Below, in pieces: positions 28,772-37,914 of a stretch of 64,000 nucleotides of DNA (position 1 is the stretch's first letter; each line of letters opens with the position of its first letter). A program made the translations under genes and the position numbers. The DNA lies in assembly GCF_039522365.1 (NCBI RefSeq), contig NZ_BAAADJ010000023.1, positions 62,001 through 126,000 of the forward strand. Direction: 5' to 3'. This DNA comes from Bacillus carboniphilus. GTDB lineage: Bacteria; Bacillota; Bacilli; Bacillales; JC228. The notes beneath the pieces are model-generated. The model was given only the letters and a program-made list of their open reading frames with translations. It was not told the origin of the DNA and searched no databases.

Positions 28772-29611
28772 ATGAAACACACTCATTCTATATTGGATGC
28801 ACAGAACGAACTTGTTAATTGGGAACAGAAGCTGTTGAGTTATGAAGGAAATGATTTTGAAAAAACCTACGAACGATGGCTTCACGGTGCTTTTGATTCT
28901 TTACCTGAACAATGGAAAGATCATGTAACTAGTTCAATTGACCAATGGATATTTCATATTTATGCGATATTCCATGAATCTTCTTTCCAGCAAGATGCAA
29001 AGGAAAGAATACTTTCAAGTGCAAGAGCATTTGACGATCAAATCCAAACCTTTGAGGACATAAAGCAATTATCACTACCAAAGCTTAAGTATATTGCAGA
29101 ACAAGAAACATCAAGGCATGGTTTATATTCTATTATTCAAGGTGGGTTAATAGGTACAGGTAGGTCCATCTTTTCAACCATGAGTATTCCAGCAACTCTC
29201 ATTACAAATATTCGGGTTGTTCAACTCCTTTCATATGTGTATGGGAATGATTTATCGTCTCCTTATGAACTCATGACTTCGCTAAAGGTGTTTCACGCTG
29301 CGACTTTACCTAAGCGATACCAAGGTCAAGCATGGGAAAAACTAAAAGATGAACTGCATCTTCAAAATGGTACTAGGTATTTTTATAATGGAGATGAAAA
29401 AGTTATCACAAAAGAATGGCTGGAATTAGGAATTCAAGAGTTAGTTAAAATCCTTGCAGTTCAATTATTTCAACCTAAAAAAGAAGGGAAAGTTCCCTTT
29501 TTAAGCATGGTTTTAGGTATTAGTTTTCAATATAAAATGTCTAAGAAAATCTCTGAATTTGCACATAAATACTATCTATACCGTTACTTATTGGAACAAG
29601 AGAATAAATAG
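28772..29611 (+). CDS. EcsC family protein
   Basis: 279 aa. The middle segment (about 110-170, SRHGLYSIIQGGLIGTGRS then IPATLITNIRVVQLLSYVYG) resembles the EcsC domain, with hydrophobic, possibly membrane-associated helices. The rest is helical and soluble-looking. Function is unknown; it is not part of an ecsAB transporter operon here. It follows ackA by 75 bp without a visible terminator and could share its transcript. GGAGG precedes the ATG. Confidence 0.75.
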   Translation: MKHTHSILDAQNELVNWEQKLLSYEGNDFEKTYERWLHGAFDSLPEQWKDHVTSSIDQWIFHIYAIFHESSFQQDAKERILSSARAFDDQIQTFEDIKQLSLPKLKYIAEQETSRHGLYSIIQGGLIGTGRSIFSTMSIPATLITNIRVVQLLSYVYGNDLSSPYELMTSLKVFHAATLPKRYQGQAWEKLKDELHLQNGTRYFYNGDEKVITKEWLELGIQELVKILAVQLFQPKKEGKVPFLSMVLGISFQYKMSKKISEFAHKYYLYRYLLEQENK

Positions 29612-29621
29612 AATGACTAAT

Positions 29622-29668
29622 AAAAAAACACTTAAATCATCTAAAAAGGCGATTTAAGTGTTTTTTGT
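29622..29668. terminator. Bidirectional terminator between the EcsC gene and the 106-aa gene
   Basis: AACACTTAAATC (29627-29638) pairs perfectly with GATTTAAGTGTT (29651-29662), with A and T runs outside. The reverse gene's stop codon lies in the right arm. Confidence 0.85.
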
Positions 29669-29974
29669 TTTTGCATTAGTAACAGCTCCTTCTGTTCTAT
29701 ACCAAATCCATAAATCGTTAATTATTGAAGCAAGCTCAGAGATTTCCTCATTTAAAAGACAAGATTTCATAAAATCATCTTCTTCAGAAAGTTGGTTCTG
29801 TTTCTCATCTATACAAACCTCTAGACTCTTAATCCGGTCAGGAATCTTCCCTTTTGTTTGTTCCCAATGCATAATAATGTCCTCTTGAATATGAGGGGCA
29901 TACTGATGCCAATTTTTATCTAGGTGGGGAATGTCTATGCCTAATCTTTTATCGAACTTAAAATATTTTTTCAA
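29654..29974 (-). CDS. Uncharacterised 106-aa protein
   Basis: I do not recognise a named domain. It starts with TTG, and AGGAGGG six nt upstream plus a matching terminator support expression. It is charged and probably helical (ELASIINDLWIWYRTEG near the C-terminus), with no signal peptide or membrane segment. KKYFKFDKRLGIDIPHLDKNW at the N-terminus looks conserved-protein-like (recollection only). It is divergent from the 56-aa gene at 30068. Confidence 0.7.
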   Translation of the reverse strand: MKKYFKFDKRLGIDIPHLDKNWHQYAPHIQEDIIMHWEQTKGKIPDRIKSLEVCIDEKQNQLSEEDDFMKSCLLNEEISELASIINDLWIWYRTEGAVTNAKTKNT

Positions 29975-30067
29975 AACGTTCCCTCCTGTTTGTCACTATT
30001 TTCTATTCATCTTTCAATTTGAAGCAGACACACTAAGAATAACTTGCAAGTTGAAAGGAGAATAAAT

Positions 30068-30238
30068 ATGAAAGAGCGAGACCCTAAAGAAAAATTTTAT
30101 TATGAAGAAGAAGAATCAAATGAAATCAGCCAACAAATCATGGGTGCCTATGCGTCCGGAGTGATTGATAACCCTAAAGCACAAGCAAATATGTACGGGG
30201 ATCAACCACATGATGAAGCTGAAGATTTTGAGTATTAA
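30068..30238 (+). CDS. Uncharacterised small acidic protein (56 aa)
   Basis: Starts MKERDPKEKFYYEEEES and contains SQQIMGAYASGVIDN; acidic, no Cys, no membrane segment. An AAAGGAG site lies 7 nt before the ATG; the in-frame upstream start lacks one. Size and composition resemble small Bacillus proteins often made in sporulation, but that is only an impression. A GC-rich hairpin (30241-30267) follows. Confidence 0.65.
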   Translation: MKERDPKEKFYYEEEESNEISQQIMGAYASGVIDNPKAQANMYGDQPHDEAEDFEY

Positions 30239-30438
30239 ATAGGAGGGGGGCTCCCGCTCCTCTTCTTTATGTACAACACTATTACTATGATAACGTGAAA
30301 ATAATCATTAAAAATAGTGTAAAATTGAAATAATTTTTCAACTTCATAAGAATAGTATTTTCCTTTTGAGTGTAAAGTGGTATGATTGAGGCGCAATTAT
30401 TGTAGAATATTGCCAACATTGGTAAGGAGGGTTTTTAA

Positions 30439-31551
30439 ATGCTTATTGGTGTACCAAAAGAAGTAAAAAATAACGAAAATCGTGTTGCACTTACACCTGC
30501 TGGAGTGCTTAACTTAGTAGCAAATAATCATGAGGTATTGATTGAAACCAATGCAGGAACTGGTTCAGGTTTCACTGATGAAGAGTACGCAAAAGCTGGT
30601 GCAAAAATTGTGTTAACTGCTGAAGAAGCTTGGTCAGCAGAAATGGTTATGAAAGTAAAAGAACCACTTAAAGAAGAGTATGGTTACTTTAGAGAAGGTC
30701 TAATCTTATTTACATATTTACATTTAGCGGCTGAGCCAGAATTAACAGAAGCTCTTGTGAAAAATAAAGTTGTTGGAATTGCATATGAAACAGTGCAACT
30801 TCCTAACCGATCCTTACCATTATTAACACCTATGAGTGAGGTAGCGGGAAGAATGGCCACTCAAATTGGCGCACAATTCTTAGAGAAGGTTCATGGTGGA
30901 AGAGGTATCTTATTATCCGGTGTTCCTGGTGTTTCTCGTGGTAAAGTTGCTATCATTGGTGGTGGTATAGCTGGGATTAACGCTGCCAAAATGGCAGTAG
31001 GACTAGGTGCTCAAGTAACCATTCTTGATATTAACCCAGACCGTTTAAGAGAATTAGATGATATTTTTGGAAACGATATCACGACTTTAATGTCAAATCC
31101 ACTAAATATTGCTGAATCAGTTAGAGAGGCAGATCTAGTAATTGGTGCAGTACTAATTCCTGGTGCAAAAGCTCCGAAGTTAGTAACAGAAGATATGGTT
31201 AAGTCTATGAAAGAAGGTAGTGTCGTGGTAGACATTGCCATTGACCAAGGTGGTATCTTCGAAACGACTGATCGTATTACAACGCACGATGATCCAACTT
31301 ACGTGAAGCACGGAGTTGTTCACTACGCAGTTGCCAACATGCCTGGTGCAGTTCCTAGAACATCTACGATTGCTTTAACAAATGTTACAGTTCCTTATGC
31401 AATCCAAATCGCGAACAAAGGATATGCACAAGCTTGTAGAGACCTAGAGCCTTTGTTCAAGGGAATTAACACATTAAATGGTTACGTGACATACCAAGCT
31501 GTAGCAGAATCACTTGGTTTAGAGTACAAAAACGCTGTGGATATGTTATAA
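30439..31551 (+). CDS. ald: Alanine dehydrogenase
   Basis: 370 aa, NAD-dependent oxidation of L-alanine to pyruvate and ammonia. Catalytic K74 (MKVKEP) and H95 (FTYLHLA) are in place, and the NAD motif [10 protein letters not shown] is near residue 174. In B. subtilis it feeds on alanine and supports sporulation under control of AdeR; no adeR is adjacent here. An extended -10 TGGTATGAT at 30378-30386 may be its promoter. AAGGAGG precedes the ATG. Confidence 0.97.
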   Translation: MLIGVPKEVKNNENRVALTPAGVLNLVANNHEVLIETNAGTGSGFTDEEYAKAGAKIVLTAEEAWSAEMVMKVKEPLKEEYGYFREGLILFTYLHLAAEPELTEALVKNKVVGIAYETVQLPNRSLPLLTPMSEVAGRMATQIGAQFLEKVHGGRGILLSGVPGVSRGKVAIIGGGIAGINAAKMAVGLGAQVTILDINPDRLRELDDIFGNDITTLMSNPLNIAESVREADLVIGAVLIPGAKAPKLVTEDMVKSMKEGSVVVDIAIDQGGIFETTDRITTHDDPTYVKHGVVHYAVANMPGAVPRTSTIALTNVTVPYAIQIANKGYAQACRDLEPLFKGINTLNGYVTYQAVAESLGLEYKNAVDML

Positions 31552-31557
31552 AAAAAG

Positions 31558-31588
31558 AAAAGGGTGGAGCTACGAGCTCTACCCTTTT
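31558..31588. terminator. Bidirectional terminator between ald and the M24 peptidase gene
   Basis: AAAAGGGTGGAGCT pairs along 14 bp with AGCTCTACCCTTTT around a 3-nt loop. The peptidase stop codon is inside the right arm. Confidence 0.92.
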
Positions 31589-32679
31589 ATTATTTGAAGT
31601 TCTTTTGGAAACTTGGTTAAGATGAGTGGCTCATTTTCCGTAACCACGATGTCATCTTCAATTCTAACCCCGGCCACATTAGGTACATAGATCCCTGGTT
31701 CTACTGTAAAACACATTCCTTTTTCAAGTGGTAAGGAATTCGTTTCGGTTAGGGATGGATATTCGTGTACACTCAGACCTAATCCGTGTCCAAGTCTATG
31801 AGGGAAATAGTCTCCATACCCAGCTTCACGGATATGGTTACGGGCAATTGAATCAATCTCTGCGCATGTCCTACCAATTCGAGATGCCTCTACTGCTTTC
31901 ATCTCTGCAGTTTTAACGGTTTCATATATGCGGGCTTGTTCAACATTTATATCTCCAAATGCTACTGTTCTTGTAATATCTGAACAATATCCGTTATATA
32001 CAACCCCTAAATCAAAAAGAACTAAGTCCCCTTTTTTCACTTTGGTAGCACCAGGAGTACCATGTGGGGATGCTGCGTTAGCTCCCGTTAAGACCATAGT
32101 AGAAAAAGACATTTCGCGGACTCCTTTTTTCTTGAGCTCATACTCAATTTGACCGATGACCTCCATTTCAGAGATTCCTTCACGTAGTGTGTTCACCCCA
32201 ACTTCAACCGCGAAGTCAGCTAGTTCACATGCCTTTTGAATAATGGCAATCTCATCTGAATCCTTTACCATACGCAGTTTTTGGAGTTTATCTTCTAGAG
32301 ACTTCCAAACCGCATTTGGGAATTTTTTCAGGAGACTTTCAAATCTAGCAACATGAAGATGTTCTTTTTCAAGAGCTACGGTTTTGACCAATCCAACGCG
32401 TTTTTCGATTTCATTTGTAAGCAATTCCATTGAATCTTGTGTATCCAAGTAACCAATAATTTCGACATTATTGGTTGCTTTCTTCGCATCTTCTACTTCC
32501 ATGGAAGGGCAAATCAAAAATGGAGTTTGTCCTTTGATGGCTATGTATGCTACAAGTCTTTCATGAGGTTCACTATAAAAGTTTGATAAATAGAAAACAT
32601 TATACTTTGATGTAACGATGGACACATCTATATTTTCTTCGCCCATCCAATTTTGTAAGGATTCTAATTTTGCATTCAT
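31579..32679 (-). CDS. M24 family Xaa-Pro dipeptidase
   Basis: About 366 aa. An N-terminal creatinase-like domain precedes a pita-bread metallopeptidase. The metal ligands are visible: Asp pair in FDLGVVYNGYCSDITRT, His in HRLGHGLG, Glu in TVEPGIY and RIEDDIVV. It probably cleaves Xaa-Pro dipeptides (PepQ type). Three ATGs stand in tandem; the third (32679) is 8 nt from AAAGGAGGT, the others too close. Convergent with ald. Confidence 0.88.
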   Translation of the reverse strand: MNAKLESLQNWMGEENIDVSIVTSKYNVFYLSNFYSEPHERLVAYIAIKGQTPFLICPSMEVEDAKKATNNVEIIGYLDTQDSMELLTNEIEKRVGLVKTVALEKEHLHVARFESLLKKFPNAVWKSLEDKLQKLRMVKDSDEIAIIQKACELADFAVEVGVNTLREGISEMEVIGQIEYELKKKGVREMSFSTMVLTGANAASPHGTPGATKVKKGDLVLFDLGVVYNGYCSDITRTVAFGDINVEQARIYETVKTAEMKAVEASRIGRTCAEIDSIARNHIREAGYGDYFPHRLGHGLGLSVHEYPSLTETNSLPLEKGMCFTVEPGIYVPNVAGVRIEDDIVVTENEPLILTKFPKELQIIKG

Positions 32680-32838
32680 CATCATTACCTCCTTTTACCC
32701 AAGAGTATCAATTGTTGAATCGAAAGTAAATAAAGCCGTTTAAAAGATTAGGGGTAGGGAAAATTGGATGGAAGGAGGAATTTCTTCTCTTCATGGTGAA
32801 AGACATTACATAGGCAAAAATGAAAGGAGACGTGAAAA

Positions 32839-33519
32839 ATGAAGATTTCCTATCACGGACATTCAGTAGTTAAAATTGTTTCAGAAGGTAAAATAATTCT
32901 AATCGATCCCTTCATTAATGGAAATGGGTTAACTGACCTAAAAGTGGAGCAAGAGGCTCCAGATGTCATTTTACTTACCCATGGACATGGAGATCATATT
33001 GGGGATACAGTGGAGTTAGCTAAAAAGAAAAATGCGCTGGTTGTCGCCAATGACGAGCTTGCTACCTATTTAGATTGGCAAGGTGTGAATACTCACCATA
33101 TGCATATTGGTGGTTCATATCAATTTGATTTTGGTAAAGTTAAACTCACACCAGCCTTCCATGGTACAGGTTTAGCAACGGATGATAAACAAATCATTTA
33201 TTTAGGTATGCCAGCTGGATTACTCGTAACGATAAATGGTAAGACCATCTATCATGCAGGTGACACAGCTCTATTTTCAGATATGAAGCTAATTGGAGAT
33301 CGTCATCCAATTGATGTTGCTTTTTTACCAATTGGTGATAACTTCACAATGGGCCCAGAAGATGCAGCATATGCAGCGGAACTTTTGAATGCCAAGAAGG
33401 TAGTACCGATTCACTATAATACTTTCCCACCGATTAAGCAGGATCCTGAGAGCTTTATTAAAATGCTAAAGTCCGATAATGGAGTTATTATGAATCCTGG
33501 AGATTCTATAGAATTATAA
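32839..33519 (+). CDS. ytkL: UPF0173 metal-dependent hydrolase (YtkL)
   Basis: 226 aa of the metallo-beta-lactamase fold: [13 protein letters not shown] at the N-terminus, metal motif [11 protein letters not shown] (about 45-55), then the [21 protein letters not shown] and [11 protein letters not shown] ligand regions. The natural substrate is unknown. GAAAGGAG before the ATG. Single gene. Confidence 0.92.
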   Translation: MKISYHGHSVVKIVSEGKIILIDPFINGNGLTDLKVEQEAPDVILLTHGHGDHIGDTVELAKKKNALVVANDELATYLDWQGVNTHHMHIGGSYQFDFGKVKLTPAFHGTGLATDDKQIIYLGMPAGLLVTINGKTIYHAGDTALFSDMKLIGDRHPIDVAFLPIGDNFTMGPEDAAYAAELLNAKKVVPIHYNTFPPIKQDPESFIKMLKSDNGVIMNPGDSIEL

Positions 33520-33584
33520 CAGTCTCTTCTACTTCCTAACTTGTCCGCATACAGTATAGTAGACAAGATTAGGAGGGTTATGAA

Positions 33585-33830
33585 ATGAAGAACCGCTATT
33601 TATTACAGCTCCTTTTATGTGGAGTGATGTTGTATTATGGTTTACCAAGATTTGATATATACGCTGGTGGTGCAGAAGGAGTCTTTGCTATTTCGTGGTT
33701 AGCCTTTGCTTTGTTCGTAATAGCCGGTAGCCTACTGGGACTTTTATATACTCCTAAAAAGGCAACTAACAAGGCATCTAAAGCACCAGTAAGAAAGACA
33801 AAAAGAAAATCAGCACGTTCGTATTCTTAA
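33585..33830 (+). CDS. Small membrane protein (81 aa), unknown
   Basis: Two hydrophobic segments (about 5-20 and 35-58) and a strongly basic tail (KKATNKASKAPVRKTKRKSARSYS) that should stay cytosolic. TAGGAGGG precedes the ATG and a good terminator follows, so it is a real gene. I recognise no family. It lies between ytkL and ytoI. Confidence 0.75.
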   Translation: MKNRYLLQLLLCGVMLYYGLPRFDIYAGGAEGVFAISWLAFALFVIAGSLLGLLYTPKKATNKASKAPVRKTKRKSARSYS

Positions 33831-33860
33831 CTCTTTGCCATGGAGCAAAGAGTTTTTTCT
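33829..33860 (+). terminator. Terminator after the 81-aa gene
   Basis: AACTCTTTGC/GCAAAGAGTT stem, 6-nt loop, T run. Confidence 0.88.
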
Positions 33861-33943
33861 ATATTTTGAGATATGCAAATTGAATGAAGGGTTACTAAAA
33901 TCTATAATGAGGTATAAGCGCTTTTCGGAGTAGGTGAACCTTA

Positions 33944-35248
33944 TTGTTAACAAAACATGAACAAATACTTCAATATATTGAAGAATTACCGGTCGGGGAT
34001 AAAATATCCGTTCGAAAAATTGCAAAGGATTTAAAAGTGAGCGAGGGAACAGCTTATCGTGCCATTAAAGAGGCAGAGAACCAGGGGATTGTTAGTACGA
34101 TTGAGCGAGTGGGTACCATTCGTATTGAGAAAAAGAAAAAAGAGAATATTGAGAGGCTAACCTTTGCTGAAGTTGTAAACATTGTCGACGGGCAGGTTTT
34201 AGGTGGCCGTGCTGGACTACATAAAACATTAACAAAGTTTGTCATTGGGGCGATGAAGCTAGAAGCAATGATGCGCTATACAGGTGCTGGAAACCTTTTA
34301 ATAGTTGGAAACCGTATTAAGGCACATGAGTTGGCTCTTAAAGCGGGAGCAGCTGTCCTGATTACTGGAGGTTTTGATTCAGACGATCAGGTTAAAAGAT
34401 TAGCTGATGAGCTAGAACTTCCTATTATCTCCACTAGTTACGACACGTTTACGGTGGCTTCCATGATTAACCGGGCTATCTATGATCAGTTAATAAAAAA
34501 AGAAATTTTAACAGTAGAAGATATACTAACTCCTTTGGATGAAACGTATTATCTTCACGCAGAAGATAATGTTTCTGAGTGGCATGCCAATAACCAAACG
34601 TCCCTTCACAGTCGTTTTCCTGTAATCGATGACCAGCGGAAGGTCATTGGGGTTGTTACGGCGAAGGATGTAATAGGAGTAAGCCCAACCAGTACAATAG
34701 AAAAGATAATGACGAAGCAGCCTATGACTGCCCATCTGAAAACAAGTGTTGCTTCTGTAGCCCATACGATGATTTGGGAAGGAATTGAGATGCTTCCTGT
34801 CGTAAATGATTATCATAAGCTTCAAGGAATTATTAGCCGTCAAGATGTCTTAAAAGCTTTACAGGTTATTCAGCGACAGCCACAAGTAGGAGATACAATT
34901 GAAGACTTAATTGGTAGTCGGTTCGATGTTGTAAAAGATCAAGAAGTTTTTCAGTTTGAAGTGACTCCTCAAATGACAAATCAGTTAGGAACGGTTTCAT
35001 ATGGAGTGTTTACCTCGATTGTAACAGAAGGGGCAAATCGGGTATTACGAAACTATAAAAAGGGTGATCTAGTAGTAGAGAATATGACTCTTTACTTTTT
35101 AAAGCCCGTTCAAATTGATAGTATTTTAACCATCTATCCTAGGGTATTAGAGGTGGGGAGGAAATTTGGTAAAGTGGATATTGAAGTGTTTAATGAAGGG
35201 GTTTTAGTAGGTAAGGCTATGTTAATGTGTCAGTTGATTGATCGATAA
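33944..35248 (+). CDS. ytoI: YtoI: HTH, DRTGG, CBS pair and hotdog domain protein
   Basis: 434 aa in four parts. A winged-helix N-terminus (LPVGDKISVRKIAKDLKVSEGTAYRAIKEAE) is followed by a DRTGG domain (about 75-180), two CBS motifs (about 190-310, FPVIDDQRKVIGVVTAKDV and MLPVVNDYHKLQGIISRQDV), and a C-terminal 4HBT-like hotdog (about 325-430). It is likely a ligand-responsive regulator; the ligand is unknown. TTG start, six bases after AGGTGA. Confidence 0.9.
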   Translation: MLTKHEQILQYIEELPVGDKISVRKIAKDLKVSEGTAYRAIKEAENQGIVSTIERVGTIRIEKKKKENIERLTFAEVVNIVDGQVLGGRAGLHKTLTKFVIGAMKLEAMMRYTGAGNLLIVGNRIKAHELALKAGAAVLITGGFDSDDQVKRLADELELPIISTSYDTFTVASMINRAIYDQLIKKEILTVEDILTPLDETYYLHAEDNVSEWHANNQTSLHSRFPVIDDQRKVIGVVTAKDVIGVSPTSTIEKIMTKQPMTAHLKTSVASVAHTMIWEGIEMLPVVNDYHKLQGIISRQDVLKALQVIQRQPQVGDTIEDLIGSRFDVVKDQEVFQFEVTPQMTNQLGTVSYGVFTSIVTEGANRVLRNYKKGDLVVENMTLYFLKPVQIDSILTIYPRVLEVGRKFGKVDIEVFNEGVLVGKAMLMCQLIDR

Positions 35249-35273
35249 AAAGAAGCTCCATTATAGGAGCTTC
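35247..35273 (-). terminator. Terminator of ytpI
   Basis: On the reverse strand GAAGCTCC/GGAGCTTC is followed by five T running into the ytoI stop. Confidence 0.7.
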
Positions 35274-35284
35274 AGCCGTAGCCA

Positions 35285-35590
35285 TTATTTGTACTGTTCT
35301 GCTTCTTTTAATACATATGGCAGGTAATGCTTATACATTTTATAACCACCTACCATTGATAAAATACCAACGATGGCAAAGATGGCTGCGATCATGTAGG
35401 TAATGGTTTCAATCTCTGGATAGATAAAGAGCTGGTTGATTCCAAAAAAGAATACAAATGTACCAAGGGCCATGCTACTTTTACCGGAAATCCACTTTTT
35501 TTCTATAGGACGCTTACTTCGTACTTGTTTTACTTTGAAGTAAATGTAGAAAGTAAGTGATAGAACTATGAGAATAACAAATACGGGCAT
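35285..35590 (-). CDS. ytpI: YtpI family membrane protein
   Basis: 101 aa with three hydrophobic segments (MPVFVILIVLSLTFYIYF, MALGTFVFFFGINQLF, ITYMIAAIFAIVGILSMV). The start at 35590 has AGGAGGT 8 nt upstream, whereas the longer frame includes that site. Function is unknown. It is convergent with ytoI, as in B. subtilis. Confidence 0.87.
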   Translation of the reverse strand: MPVFVILIVLSLTFYIYFKVKQVRSKRPIEKKWISGKSSMALGTFVFFFGINQLFIYPEIETITYMIAAIFAIVGILSMVGGYKMYKHYLPYVLKEAEQYK

Positions 35591-35712
35591 TTTTTTAACC
35601 TCCTGATTCTTCTGCACTATCATTTTACCTATATAGGAAAAGGGTTTGCAACGAATTCAAGGAAAAGCTTTAAAAATATATGAACAAGTTGTGAAAAGAA
35701 GGGGGAAAAGAA

Positions 35713-36660
35713 TTGATTCAGCAAATCGTAGAAGCAATTGAAGAGTTTGAAACGATTATTATTCATCGTCATGTACGTCCAGATCCGGATGCCTATGGCT
35801 CCCAAGGGGGATTAGCTGAAATTATTAAGGCTACTTATCCTAATAAAAATGTGTGGACCGTTGGGGAAGAGGAAGAGTCCCTCCATTTTTTAAGAAGAAT
35901 GGATGTAATTGAAGATAAAAGCTATGAAGATGCTCTGGTCATTGTTTGTGATACAGCCAATCAAGAAAGAGTTAGTGATCAAAGGTACAACAAGGGTTCA
36001 ATGTTAATAAAAATCGATCATCATCCAAATGAAGACCCATATGGAGATATCATGTGGGTAGATACTAGTGCAAGCTCCGTTAGTGAAATGATTTATGAGT
36101 TTTATGTTACGGGTAAAGAAAAAGGATTGAAAATGACAAACGAGGCAGCCAGGCTATTATATGCTGGGATTGTAGGGGATACGGGGAGATTTCTCTATCC
36201 TAGTACAACTGAGAAAACATTTGCCTATGCTAGTGAGCTGACAAACTATTCTTTCTCTAGAACCGATCTATATAACCAGCTTTATGAGACACCGCTACAA
36301 GTGGTAAAGCTGCAGGGTTATATTTTTCAAGAATTTGAGCTTCTGGAAAATGGAGCAGCTGCCATTTATATAACGAAAGATAATCTACAGAAGTTTAACT
36401 TATCACCGGCAGAGGCCTCTAGCCTTGTTAGTAGTTTGGGGAATATTGCTGGTATTGTTGCTTGGGTATTCTTTATAGAGGAAGACGACCAAATTCGAGT
36501 CCGTTTCCGTTCAAAGGGTCCAGTTATAAACAGTATTGCCAAAAAATATAACGGTGGAGGGCATCCTCTAGCTGCTGGTGCATCCATTTACAGCTGGGAT
36601 GTAGCAAAAGAAGTGCTGAATGACTTGCAAGAGGCTTGTTATTCATTTATACAAAAATGA
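35713..36660 (+). CDS. nrnA: NrnA, oligoribonuclease and pAp phosphatase
   Basis: 315 aa, DHH/DHHA1 family. Metal motifs are HRHVRPDPDAYGSQ (about 17-30), CDTANQ and KIDHHPNED. The DHHA1 half ends RKYNGGGHPLAAGAS-like (KKYNGGGHPLAAGASI). It degrades nanoRNA and 3'-phosphoadenosine 5'-phosphate. TTG start with GGGGGAAAAG upstream. The position next to ytpI and dnaE is conserved. Confidence 0.94.
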   Translation: MIQQIVEAIEEFETIIIHRHVRPDPDAYGSQGGLAEIIKATYPNKNVWTVGEEEESLHFLRRMDVIEDKSYEDALVIVCDTANQERVSDQRYNKGSMLIKIDHHPNEDPYGDIMWVDTSASSVSEMIYEFYVTGKEKGLKMTNEAARLLYAGIVGDTGRFLYPSTTEKTFAYASELTNYSFSRTDLYNQLYETPLQVVKLQGYIFQEFELLENGAAAIYITKDNLQKFNLSPAEASSLVSSLGNIAGIVAWVFFIEEDDQIRVRFRSKGPVINSIAKKYNGGGHPLAAGASIYSWDVAKEVLNDLQEACYSFIQK

Positions 36661-36922
36661 ATTAACTGACATTTTCATGAAAATAGAAGAACCTGAGTCC
36701 GACTATACGAAGGAAGTGGACAGGTGATTCGCTATTTTCCCAAAAAAGCGTGTATTCATGAGTTTCGAGGACAGAGGTTCCGCTAATTGGCAAATTACAG
36801 CGAAAAAGACACTAAAATAAGTCAATTAGCGGAATGAGAGTCCGTTTGCCCTTCAAAAACCGGACTTTTCATAAAAATAACGGAATCAGTGTCCGGGTAA
36901 GAGAAGAAGTGAACAAGATTTA
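36661..36922. repeat. Intergenic inverted-repeat cluster (TCCG/CGGA elements)
   Basis: 262 bp without a gene between nrnA and ytrI. A perfect 12-bp inverted repeat, TTCCGCTAATTG (36778-36789) and CAATTAGCGGAA (36823-36834), has arms 33 bp apart. CCGGAC (36860) and GTCCGG (36891) form a second pair. Several short motifs such as GAGTCCG and GTGTCCGG recur. This looks like a dispersed intergenic repeat family. Confidence 0.75.
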
Positions 36923-37423
36923 TCATGCGAGATCAATTGAAACTTCAATATAAACCTTTGTTGATAATTCCCAAAACTCCACAGTAAGCCGATACCTTTT
37001 ACTATCTACAGTTAATATCTTTTCTTCTATAGCCTTTTTTATGATACCTTTACTTTCTGAAACGCTTTCTAATTTCTTTGCTTTTATTACGGATAATAGG
37101 TCACTGACTTCCTTCTCTATGTTAGCTTTTTGTAAACTTGAAAGCTTGATTTTTTTATTGTCTAGTAACTTTACTTGAATTTCTTGAATAGTGAGTTCGT
37201 TCTCTAATTCTTCGTTTATTTTTTTAAACTCTCCTTGCCAGTATTCCTTTTCCTTATTAAGCTCTGAAATCTCACTCATCTGTTTATTGATAAGTGTTGA
37301 TTGCTTTTCCTGCATGACCCCAAACATATATATAAATATAAACCAGCTTATAATCCCGCCAATTGCCATTCCACTTAAAAATCTTTGCCAATTAGGTTGT
37401 CGGTATAGTGGAGGAATTCTCAT
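36923..37423 (-). CDS. ytrI: Sporulation membrane protein YtrI
   Basis: 166 aa. One membrane segment (about 14-36, FLSGMAIGGIISWFIFIYMFGV) is followed by a coiled coil (about 45-85) and a beta-rich C-terminus. RIPPLYRQPNWQRF is the YtrI N-terminus. It is made in the mother cell with YtrH and is needed for efficient sporulation in B. subtilis. Only 3 bp separate it from ytrH. Confidence 0.9.
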   Translation of the reverse strand: MRIPPLYRQPNWQRFLSGMAIGGIISWFIFIYMFGVMQEKQSTLINKQMSEISELNKEKEYWQGEFKKINEELENELTIQEIQVKLLDNKKIKLSSLQKANIEKEVSDLLSVIKAKKLESVSESKGIIKKAIEEKILTVDSKRYRLTVEFWELSTKVYIEVSIDLA

Positions 37424-37426
37424 GTT

Positions 37427-37756
37427 TTAATCTCCTTGTGTGAACCAGCTAATAAGTGAATACCCTACTTGTGCACCCCAAAGTGCAGATAGAATTAACA
37501 AAAACTGCTTAAATAAAACCTTTGTATCCCCATCCATAAAGCCTTTTTCTAAACTATAGAGAGTATCAAACGTACCACCAATTGCAGCGATAATAGCCCA
37601 TATTCTTAGATTACGTGAGAGCTCTAGAATTTCGTTAAGCGCAGGTTTATTCGTAATAAATGCCGCAAATCCCCCAAGCATAGAGCCACCAACGAGAACA
37701 CCAAATGCGATAAAAAATGCTTTGAAAAATGAAAAAAAGAAGGCTTCCTGCAGCAT
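37427..37756 (-). CDS. ytrH: Sporulation membrane protein YtrH
   Basis: 109 aa with three hydrophobic helices (FFKAFFIAFGVLVGGSMLGGF, LRIWAIIAAIGGTFDTLY and FLLILSALWGAQVGYSLISW). Family-typical residues are GGSMLGGFAAFITNKPALNEI. First gene of ytrHI, with a candidate sigma-E promoter directly upstream and divergent from dnaE. Confidence 0.9.
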   Translation of the reverse strand: MLQEAFFFSFFKAFFIAFGVLVGGSMLGGFAAFITNKPALNEILELSRNLRIWAIIAAIGGTFDTLYSLEKGFMDGDTKVLFKQFLLILSALWGAQVGYSLISWFTQGD

Positions 37757-37767
37757 TAAACCACTCC

Positions 37768-37794
37768 CAGTATAGTTAAACTACTTATTTATAC
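37768..37794 (-). promoter_or_regulatory. Candidate sigma-E promoter of ytrHI
   Basis: Reverse strand GTATAAA, 12-bp gap, CTATACTG; resembles mother-cell sigma-E boxes (-10 CATACAAT type). The operon is sigma-E dependent in B. subtilis. Confidence 0.5.
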
Positions 37795-37914
37795 ATGTTA
37801 TGGGGCAAGCCTTCTATTTATGATTTTTCTTGTAATACAAACATATGTTTTCAATTAGGTGATAGGAGGTCTATAATGATGATAGGAGAACGGATTATCA
37901 AAAGGAGTGGAAAC

